A stretch of DNA of 64,000 nt from Paratrimastix pyriformis. Its lineage: Eukaryota > Preaxostyla > Paratrimastigidae. Position 1 is the first letter of the stretch, and each line of letters begins with the position of its first letter. Under the pieces are notes generated by a model that ran no database searches, had not been told where the DNA came from, and saw only the letters and a program-made list of their open reading frames with translations. The stretch is taken from positions 124,001 to 188,000 of the forward strand of contig JAPMOS010000029.1 of the NCBI GenBank assembly GCA_027972325.1, in the 5' to 3' direction. The translations under genes and the position numbers were made by a program. Below are positions 1 to 31,815 of this stretch, piece after piece.

Positions 1-440
1 GGGCCGGCTCGACGATGCCCGCATCGATATATAATATGACGGTCCGGGAAACTCGGCAGACACTCCCTCCTCCCCAAATCCTCCACCTCGCCCACAGCAT
101 GTGGCGAAAGGGTCGAGAGGGCTTCTGGCTCGACCCACCGACACTGACAAACGAGATTATGACACAACAACCGGACAGGATGACACCTGCTGACTGACAC
201 CCCGAGTTCAGACAGATCGTCGATGTATTCTGGTTCTGTCCACAGACACAGACAAACGAGATGATGACACAGCAGCCGGAGGGTTGGTCAATATATTCGC
301 ATTTTTCTGGCGCCGCACAGGCAAACACCGATTTGACTGTTTTCCGCTCCCAATCCATCGACCGCCCCCCTCCCTCTCTCCTGCCACTCTTCCTCTTCGC
401 ACTTTAGACATCAGTTCCCGAGCTCCCCAAAGTCCCGGCG
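1..440. other. Upstream region of membrane protein gene
   Basis: I see no gene here. An AT-rich stretch lies near 24-38. Two imperfect direct copies of a 35-bp sequence lie at 141-175 and 246-280, differing at a few positions, and could be upstream elements of the gene starting at 441. A pyrimidine-rich tract runs from about 360 to 400. Confidence 0.4.
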
Positions 441-21544
<21,104 letters not shown>

Positions 21545-22921
21545 CATTTTGGTCACTTGGGGGGGAACAAGACTTGCCCTTAAGAGTTTTTTTTTTATTA
21601 TTATAATTCCTTTCGATTGCATGCTGCTGTCCGATCAAGGCGCCTGTTGTTGCTGTGAGGATGCCGGTTTTTGCACAGAAACCCCCCATCCGCCTGCCCT
21701 TCTGGCGCGACTTGTCGGTTTTTATTGGTTTGCCTTTTACAACCGCTTTTCCTTTGCTTTTGGATTGGAACTTGGCTTTGTGGGGGACTTCGTTGTTGTT
21801 GTTGTTGTTTTTTTTTTATTTTTTTCTTTGTACTACACTACTCACCATTTGTTTTTGGTTTTTGCCCTTCGAGCAGCCATCATCATCCTCATCTGCGCCT
21901 GTTGGTTTGTGATGATCGAGCATGGGCTTTATCATGATGATGGCATTGGAGATCCTGCTGCGTGAATGACCCAGGGCACCATTCCCGCCGTGCTGCCCAA
22001 ATTCTATTCGAGAAAATCAGAGTCTGTCTGTCGTGTGACCGTCGAGCCATATGGGGGGGGGGGGGGGGGGGGGGGCATTGCGGGATCGGTTACATCGGCG
22101 CCAGCTGTGGGACGCTGCCAGCGAAATGGCAGAGGGAGGTGGGCAGGGCCCCGGAGCAGGGGAATCAGGCAGGCGAGCGACGGGGAGCTGAGGAGACAGC
22201 TGCCGAGGCGGCATCAGGAGGGGGACGGGGACCGAGCCCTCAGCACGGCTCGTGATGGGTACTCTCCGCATCTCGTAATGGGCACTCCCCCAACTCGGGC
22301 GACAGGGTCGGGTTGGGCTGGCCGCGCGCACAGGGCACACTTGAGGCCCGCAAAGCAATCCAGGCCGCCACGTGTAGTGAGCGGGATGGACGGTGGATGA
22401 TGATGTGAACCGGCGATGGATGGGGGCTGGCGCGCATGGGGGGCCGGACCAAAAGAGGGAGCCGCCCACTCAAAAGGGTGTCGGCGGTCCGATGGTGGCT
22501 CATGCCCCCACGGGCCAACCCGTCCGCAACGGCACTACCGAATCAGGGTGATCGAATGGGCAGGGGAGATGGCGTCCGGCAGGGCTGGCGCTGTCGGAGA
22601 AGGGCGGACCGCACAACGGCCGAGGCGTGTGACAGTCGAGGACCCGCTCACCCACTCTCTCCTCCTTTTTCTCCTCCTTCTTTTCTTTTCTCCAACCACC
22701 AAAAAGAAAACTCTCTGAATAGAGTCGCAGCACAACGAAGGTCTTCTTTTTTCTCCGCCCAACACTGACCGCTCAGCTCCTTGACCAATGTGCCAATCTT
22801 GCCCATGAGGGGAGTGGGTGAGCGGGTCCCAGCAGGCATAGAAAAAAAAATGTTGCACCAACTTAAAAGAAAAAACGTTCGAACGATCGACAACGACACG
22901 GCCTGTGGTGTGGTGCACTTG
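21545..22921. other. Intergenic region between convergent genes
   Basis: No convincing gene. Positions 21655-21912 hold a hydrophobic open stretch containing LPFWRDLSVF, which I could not tie to a gene. A run of about 21 G lies at 22057-22077. Positions 22260-22290 hold two near-copies of a GGGTACTC/GGGCACTC segment. A pyrimidine-rich stretch lies near 22660-22690. The last 60 bases are probably the XRN2 3' untranslated region. Confidence 0.5.
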
Positions 22922-25900
22922 TTATCTGTACTGGGTCGGAGGCCCCGAGGTGAACGGGTTATACCCGCCCTGTGGGGCTGTTGGCTGCGGCGGCGGCGGG
23001 GCCTGCTGCGGCTGCTGCCTCGTGCGTTGCTGTTCCTGCAGGTGTTGCGCCAGCAAGGACTGCAGCTGAGACAGGGCCGAGGTGGCACGGGCCGCAGGGG
23101 CAGCCGGGGCAGGGGCGGGCGGGGCGGCAGGGGCGCCGTATGGGGCGGGAGCAGCAGCCGGGGCCGGATAGCCGGCTGGGGGATAGCCACCGTAGGGCTG
23201 CTGGGGAGGCGGGGGATAGCCACCACGAGGCGGGTAGCTGCCGGCCTGCTGGGGGGCCGGAGGTGGGTACTGTCCACCCACGGTCGGGGCCGGGTTGGCG
23301 GGCGGGTAGTAACCGCCTTGGGGTGGGGGATACGGGGGCGGGGGATAGCCGCCTTGCTGAGGGGGCGGATACCCGCCTGACCGACCGCCCGCGTACTGGG
23401 GGGGCGGAGGGGGTGCCCCGCCACGGTAATCACGGGGCGGAGGGGCCGGATACCCACGGCCATAGTCGCCGGGGGGCGGCGGTGCGGGGGGATACCCGCC
23501 AACCGCCGGTGCGCGCTGGTCGTAATGCGGGGCGCCATAGGCGGGTGGCGGTGCGCGATGGTCATACGGGGCAGCCCGCTGGTCGTAGCCGCCACGCCGG
23601 TCGTAAGCAGGCGGCGGGTATGTTGGGGGATAGCCGCCCTCACGCCGGTACGAGTCGGCGGGTGGCGGGGGTGCCGCGGACCGGCCGTAGCCACCCTGCT
23701 GGTCATAGCCACCGCGTTGATCACGCTGGTCATAGCCACCACGCTGGTCACGGTCATAGCCACCCCGTTGGTCACGCTGGTCATAGCCACCCCGTTGGTC
23801 ATAGCCACCCCGTTGGTCATAGCCACCCCGCTGGTCATAGCCACCCCGCTGGTCATAGCCACCCCGCTGGTCGCGCTGGTCATAGCCACCACCACCGTAG
23901 CCGCCCCGGCCCCCGCCGGGCAGAGCCGCGTTGACCATCCGGCCGGCGGGCGAGTCGCCGAACCGCATGTGCGACGAGGCGGCGCGTCGATCGAGTGTGT
24001 TCAGATCGTGCTGCCCAAAGCCGCCCCGGAAACTGGGGTTCCGGTACAGGTCGCGCTCGCGGTCCAGGGCCCGCGGGGGCATCCGCACGCCGGGCAGCAG
24101 GAAGCACCGGAAGACGTGATCTGGGGGCACCCGGGGCCAGAAGTACTGCGCCGCCACGACGCGGGTGTTTCGGAGGGCCTCGAAGGGCAGCCCGGGCAGG
24201 GGCATGACTACCTGGGAGGCGGAGGGCGTCGGGAAGATGGGGTGCCGCGAGACGTAGCCCGAGAGCTGGTGCAGGCGGGCGTCGAGCGGGACCTCTGCGT
24301 GAAAACGGACAGCGGAGGAGGAGGAGGAGGAGGAGGAGGGAGCGGAGTGGGGGGGGGGGGGGGGGCGGTGAGGCAGGCGGCGAGAGATACCTTGCGCAGA
24401 AAACACCAAGCACAGGCCGTCAACATCGGTCCGGACACGGGGTCGACAGTCCACACACAGAGACGACACCGACCCGTTTTCATTCCCATCACACATGCAC
24501 ACAGAACGAACCTTTTCGGTCGGTGCGGGGTAGGGGCGCGGCACCCCACCACTGGTCGGGTTCGAACCCGGGCATGCACTTGCCCTCGTCCCGCGCTGTG
24601 GCGACGGCCCTTTGCTCAGCAACCAGAAGCGGCTGCGGGGTAAAGTGCGCGGTATACAAGCAGGGGGCGGACGGGGTGTGGAGTGAGGACCCGCAACCCG
24701 CAAAGGGACAGCTCCATCGCGCGCGCACACACAGATATGGGTTCACAGGTATTTTTCCGGTATTGCCACATGGCTGTAGGAGGACCCGACTGGGGAATGT
24801 GATCCCCCCACACACACACACACCGGTCCATCCACAGGCCCCACATGAGCAGATGAGCAGAGGGGGAAGCGGACCTCGTCGTCCTCGCGGTGGCCGCCCT
24901 CGGACTTGCCGTAGAGGTCCAGCATGGCCTGGCCCAGGGGACTGTCGTCAATCCGGGTGAAGACCACGTGCTGGCCGAAGGTGTTGCGGAAGTTCTCCTC
25001 GGGGGTGTGATACTTCTCAAGGGGGTTGATGGCCGCCAGCAGGCGCTGCTCGTCGATGAAGGGCAGCAGAACCACCGCCTGCCAGGCGTACCGCTTGCCG
25101 TTGAGGTCACACTGCAGGGCGCCGAGGAGGAGGAGGAGGAAGAGGAAGATGGTTGATTGAGTGATGCTGACGAGATGGTGATGAGTGGGTGTGTTGATGA
25201 CTGGGAGTGTTGATGAGTGGGTGTGTTGATGAGTGGGTGTGTTGATGATGACTGGGTGTGCGTGTGTGCTGATGAGTGGGTGCTGATGAAGGGACGGTGT
25301 GATGAAGGGAATGGTGATGATGAAGCGGAGGGATGCTGAAGATCGGATGACGATGATGATTGAGTGCTGGCGCTGCGATGAATGGGTGCATATTAGACGA
25401 ATGGATGACAATGACCATGAGAGCCCAAATCTCCGTCAACAAGGCACGACAACGGACCCTGAAATCGGTCGGGTAGAAGTCCGAGATGGGGGAGACGTTG
25501 GGGTCATCGCTCATCAGGGGCCGGTAGCACTCGGGAAGGCAGTGGCCCGAGGCTGCGGGCAGGACGCCCATCAGTTGGGCGAAGGGCTTGAAGGGCTGCC
25601 CCATGGGGAACACCAGCTGCGGGATGATGAAGGGGAGAGAGGATGCGCGGGGACAAATCAGGACTCAATTCGAGGACCGCCGCCGGATGCCCTGCCATCG
25701 CTCGAAGGGAGGTGAGTCCAGACTGCCCCGGCAACAACAACAACAACAACAACAACAACAAGCTCCATGCCTCTCACGCCCCTGCCAATAACGTCATGGC
25801 CGCCAGTCGCAGGGCAAGCAGACCACTTGACCGCCGCTGCCTCACCCAACCATTCATTGCCTGCACATCTGCCCCCCACCACATCGACGGACCTGCCCCC

Positions 25901-26360
25901 ACTTTGCCATATCCCCGAAGTCCGAGGCAAATGGCGAGTAGTGGAAGGGGTAGTACCACGACCAGGAGCGCACGCCCTGGTAGTAGTAGCGATACGTCCA
26001 GACGAGGCCCTCCGTGTAGGCCCGGGTGATCCTGACGGGGAGGGGGGCGCGGGATGTGCGGCGGCACAAGTGCGGAAAGCATGATGAAGACAATGAAAAA
26101 GTTAACCCACCCTTCTCAAGAGTTGATGATAACAGCTTGGATGATAACAGCTTGGATGATGATGATTTGGATGATGATGATTTGGATGATGATGATTTGG
26201 ATGATGATGATTTGGATGATGATGATTTGGATGATGATGATTTGGATGATGGTGATTTGGATGGTGATGATTTGGATGGTGATGATTTGGATGGTGATGA
26301 TTTGGATGGTGATGATTTGGATGATGATGATTGGATGATGATGATGATGATGATGATGAT

Positions 26361-26399
<39 letters not shown>

Positions 26400-29342
26400 G
26401 GATGATGATGATGATGATTGGATGATTGGATGATTGGATGATTGGATGATTGGATGATGATGATGAGGCAAGCTGGTTTCTTCTTCTTTTTTCTTTCTTA
26501 ACCCACTTTCTTTCTTTTCTCCACCCAAGAAAAACCTCTCGCCTCGAGTCCCAGACCGCTCCTCGTGTCCAAACGCAACGACAAAAAATTTACTTTTTTC
26601 TTTCTCCACTTCTTCCGCCCTTTTTTACAACTTTCGTGCAACTCTACTTCTTCCGCCCTTTTTTACAACTTTCGTGCAACTCTACTTCTTCCGCCCTTTT
26701 TTACAACTTTCGTGCAACTCTACTTCTTCCGCCCTTTTTTACAACTTTCGTGCAACTCTACTTCTTCCGCCCTTTTTTACAACTTTCGTGCAACTCTACT
26801 TCTTCCGCCCTTTTTTACAACTTTCGTGCAACTCTACTTCTTCCGCCCTTTTTTACAACTTTCGTGCAACTCTACTTCTTCCGCCCTTTTTTACAACTTT
26901 CGTGCAACTCTACTTCTTCCGCCCTTTTTTGCAACTTTCGTGCAACTCTACTTCTTCCGCCCTTTTTTACAACTTTCGTGCAACTCTACTTCTTCCGCCC
27001 TTTTTTGCAACTTTCGTGCAACTCTCCAACAGGGTCTTCTTTCCCCGCTGATTTTTCCAAGCCCGTTCACCTTGGCTGTGGTTTCGCCACACAGGCGCAC
27101 CGTGGACAAATGGCTGTGGGAAGGCAAAACGGTGGGACGAGGGGTGTGCCGCCAGACAACGGACCGATCGATGAACTCAGGGTCGGGCAGCTCCACCCCG
27201 AACTTGAGCCTGTAATAGCGCGGCTTCCAGCCATCGTTCCACAGCTTGACCGAGTCCGCGGCGTCGTCCTTCTTGCCCTCCTCCTCCTCGAGGCCCTCGG
27301 CCTTCTTCTTGTCGCCGCCCGCGGTGCGCTTCTTGCGGAGAATCTTCCGGGTGCGGGTCTCCTTGTGGCTGGTCGTTCGGGTCTGCAGGTGAGTGGGGAG
27401 TGTGTGAGTGGGGGAGAGTGGGGGAGAGTGGGGAACGTGTGAGAGTGTGAGAGTGTGTGAGTGGAGCAGTGAGTGGAGCAGTGAGTGCGTGAGTGAGTGA
27501 GTGTGAGATGAGGGAGTGTTGTACAGCAGAAAGAAGGGCAATGTTGAAGATGAGTTGAGTGAGTGTTGTCGTGAGCGCCTGCGTGGTCAAGGAGGACTCG
27601 CCAAGCCTTTGATGGCATGTCCCTGTCTATCACAAGCCATGACTGCAGTCACCACCGACAGACCAGCGGGGCGGGCGAGGCCTCGGGCTCGGGGGCCGTC
27701 TCGCCCGGGGGCAGTTCGGCCTGCGCCTCGGGGGTGGCAGCGGGCGACGGGACGGGAGTCACCTCCTCCACCTCCACCTCGTACTCCTCGTCGACCTCCT
27801 CCATGTCATCCGGGATGGGGCTGCGAAAAGGAAAAAGAGATGGCGGTGAGGGAAATGAAGGAAAAAAAGGAAAGAGAATGAACGGCGGGGCGGGGCGAGC
27901 GACGCATGAGGAAAGGGAGGCGGCTTGTGAGAAAGGGCAGAAACAGAATGCAGAGAGTGCTGTCCGCCCACCGGAGGCAACAACGAGAAAGCAGAAACCG
28001 AATGCAGAGAGTACTGCCCACCGGAGGAACAACGAGAAAGAGCAGAAACCGAATGCAGAGTGACGGCCCAGGATATGCCACCGGGACGAAGATGACACAT
28101 CAGAGGGACACCATCCCCAGGCCTCCCCAGCCAGGATCCCGACCTCATGGCGAGCAGGGCAACGGCCGAGAGGGGCGGGCTGCCAGCCGGCCCCGTAGTC
28201 GTCGCCGCATCCTCCGCAGCGGGCGATGGCGGGGGAAGGGACACGGCCGGGCTCTCCGTCGGGAGGCCAACAATGGTGGATGGGGGCAGGGCCTCACCGG
28301 GGGCTGCTGCTGCTGGGGCGGGGGTGGCTGGGGTGGCGGCGGCGGAAGACTCCGTCGCAGGGGCGGCAGGAGCCGCTGGGGCGACATCAACAGGGGCAGG
28401 GGCAGCGGGGGTCTCAATGGCCGGGGCCGGGGCAGGGGCCGACGTCTCCTCGTGGACAATCGGCGCGGCGCCCGTCGGGGCAGCGTCGCTTGCCGGGGCG
28501 GGGGCGACCGGCGCCCCTTCTGCAGCAGGAGTGGGGGCTGGGGCACTTTCGGGAGCGGGAGCAGGAGCAGATTCGGGGACCGGGGCGGGGACGGGTGGCG
28601 GGGGCGACGGTGTCCGTGGTGCTGGCCGAGGCCGAGGCCCCGCTGTCGGCCATCTCCTTCATGAGCGCCTCACGCAGCAGGGCGGCGGCGCTCTTGTTGC
28701 TGGTAGAGGGCGAGGGGGCCGGAGCCGGCGAGGCCTCCGGATCGACACGCGGTTTGACCGAGCGGGAAACATCCTGCGTCCAAACAGCAGATGATTTAAT
28801 CAATCAACATCCAATCAACATCCAATCAACATCATCGGCATCATCCAATCAACATCATCCAAGTGCTCAGATCATATAGAGTGGAGGGGGGGGGGGGGGG
28901 GGGGGGGATGGCGAGACATACTGCAAAGCTGAGGCGAAGGGGGGTGCCAGCCAGACATGAGGGGCGGCGGGGCTTCCCAGGGGTTGAGCGTCCTCGCGCC
29001 CGCGGCGGGCAGGCAGCATGGGAGCGTTGGGCGAAGGCGGAGGGGGCGGGATCCGCTGCGAGGGGGGAAGAGGCACATTGGGTGTAGTGAGTAAGCAGCG
29101 GCCCATCCCGTGACCAAGTCAGAGAAGCAGCAGAAGCAGCAGAAGCAGCAGAAGCAGCAGAAGCAGCAGAAGCAGCAGAAGCAGCAGAAGCAGGAGCAGC
29201 AGAAGCAGCAGAAGCAGCAGAAGCAGGAGCAGGAGCAGCAGGAGCAGCAGCAGAAGCAGCAGCAGAAGCAGCAGCAGAAGCAGCAGCAGAAGCAGCAGCA
29301 GAAGCAGCAGCAGAAGCAGCAGCAGAAGCAGCAGCAGAAGCA

Positions 29343-29375
<33 letters not shown>

Positions 29376-31126
29376 GCAGAAGCAGCAGCAGAAGATAACA
29401 GAGAGGTAGAAGACAGCACGATCGTCAATCACCACATTCCCTAACGTGTGCTGCGGTTGCGGGATTCGAGAGAGACGGACCTGCATCGGGGTGCCCTGGT
29501 GGTACCCCATTGGAGGTCGAGGGGGGCGAGTCATGTAGGGCACCTTGAGACTCCGGTTCAGCTTGGAAATCTCCTCCTCCTCCTCTTGGATCTGTCGAGG
29601 GGCATTCACACAGAGGTGGCGCAACAGTTGAGTCGACAGAGAAGGACGACAGAGACACACCCAGGCACCTGTGAGTTCTCTCGAGGTGAGGTGACACGAG
29701 CAGAGCACGAGACACACTTGTGTTCCGGGTGAGTCAGCATCGATGACACACCCAGATGGATGCGCGATTTTATTGGGGGCATTCGTGGGGGGGCAATTCC
29801 ATGATTACCAACAGATCCTGCCAGACAAAAACAACAAGGGCAGAATGGAGATCCAACGACAGACGCGCTCCTCAATCCACTGGGCGGGCCGGCGCTCATC
29901 GCGCCGCGACTGGCGATCGCGCTGCCGACGGCGAAGCTCTTCAATACGGCGCCGCTTGAAAACCTCGTCCTCGAGGTCCCCTGTTGGTGCACACGGGGGG
30001 GGGGGGGGGGGAGGGGCGAAAATGGGTTCGACCAGGAAGAGTTCGATGAAGTAAAGAAGAAGACGAAACAGGCAGAAGGGGCATCGAGGGGGGAGGAGGG
30101 CGAAAATGGGAGGAGGACGAGAACTGGAGCAGCCAGGAAGAGGGGTTTTCCCATGAAGAACCGAAGATGAAACATGGCGGAGTGCAGGTCGGCGGAGGGG
30201 GAAAACTGCCAAGGCGGCCACGGACCGAGCTCGCGGACGAAGTGGGTGACCTTTGCCAGGTCGACCTCGCCGTTGGTGGTCAGGTAGCCTAAACAGCAGA
30301 AGAAGGGCACCGGATGAACACGGTGAGATCAAAACGTCCGTCCGGCATAAGGAGGGTCTTCCCCCCCCTGTGCCCCAGCTCGAGCTGCGCCTGCTGGGAT
30401 GTCATCCTTCGCCCTTGTTGCGGCTATCACGATACCCGCCGGCCCAACCTCACCCTCGAGCAGTGCGCGCGCTCATGCTGCGTCTGGAGGCGGGTGGTGC
30501 GCGGTGCCCTCATCCTCAACCGCACACGCCCGGCTGGCGTGGCACTGTGGGCACGGGCACCCATCCCCCTCCCCCCTCCCCATCGCCCTCCCCTCCGTTC
30601 CCCTCGCAATCACCTTCCCGCAACCAAGGGGCAGGGCGACAGACCACCAAGCTTGGGCATGAGCTTCTTGTAGAGGGTAATCAGGGCGTCGATGGCGCCC
30701 TCCCTGGGGGATGCACACGAAAACAGCAAGGGTGGAAAAAAGAACGATGTTGCGTCATGACGAGGCGGGAAACGAGAGAAACGACAAACTAAACAGGTAG
30801 GCAAGTGGGGTACTATGCCACTGTGCCGTCTGCTGTCATGGGCTCTACCTCTGTGACAACTGGTTTCAAAAAAATCTGAAGAAGAAGAAGAAGAAGAAGG
30901 GGAAGACGGGGAAGAAGAAGAAGAAGAAGAAGAAGAAGAAGAAGAAGAAGAAGAAGAAGAAGAAGAAGAAGAAGAGAACTGACATAGGATGGTGGCGGCA
31001 GTGCGCGCGAATGCAGATGCGGGGGAAACAGAAACAGACCGGATGTCGAGGGAGGGCAGGGGAGGCAGGAAATCGTTGCCCACGAAGAAGCAGAGGAAGA
31101 CGAAGTCGTCGATGATCCTGGGGAGG

Positions 31127-31160
<34 letters not shown>

Positions 31161-31286
31161 CCGTTAAGGGGTGTGCGGGGTGGTGGGGTCCTCCCTCCCT
31201 TTTGTTTTCCCTTTTTGTGTCTTGGGTGATTTCGGTCTTTCTCGTGTTCCCTTTTACGGGCCCCGGTGGCTCGGTTTCCGGAATAT

Positions 31287-31317
<31 letters not shown>

Positions 31318-31379
31318 TAAGTGATTTCTTTTCTCTCTTTGTTCCCCTTTTACGGGCCCTGGTGGCTCGGTTTTCCGGA

Positions 31380-31414
<35 letters not shown>

Positions 31415-31778
31415 GGGTTTCCTCGACCTGGTCAAGGCCCAGTGCAACAAGATGCATGTCGCCTTCTCGAAGCATTGGTGGTGCACGAGGATCTCGGTGA
31501 CTCTGATGTACTACGTTGCCCTGATGCCTGACTTCTGGTACCAGACTGCCTCCGGGAGACTGGCCGACACCCGCAACCCGTTTGCCATCAACCCAGGCCC
31601 GCCGTGCGTGGCCAAGACCGACTGCGACAAGAAGCTGCTGCTTCCTGGTGCCGCCTGAGGGCTCGACGAGCTACGGGCTGAGCACTGAGTGGGACGGAGT
31701 CAACCAGTTGGTATTTTAAGTGATTTCTTTTCTCTCTTTGTTCCCCTTTTACGGGCCCTGGTGGCTCGGTTTTCCGGA

Positions 31779-31815
<37 letters not shown>

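Noticed and set aside
21655-21912. Hydrophobic open stretch with LPFWRDLSVF, faintly like a cation exchanger segment
   Set aside because: No start, no companion exons and no consensus donor; not enough to call a gene.
24540-24610. tRNA-like T-arm (GGTTCGAACCC) with a possible seven-pair acceptor stem on the minus strand
   Set aside because: The D-arm and anticodon arm do not fold and the T-stem has a mismatch. It lies in an XRN2 intron and looks like a chance B-box.
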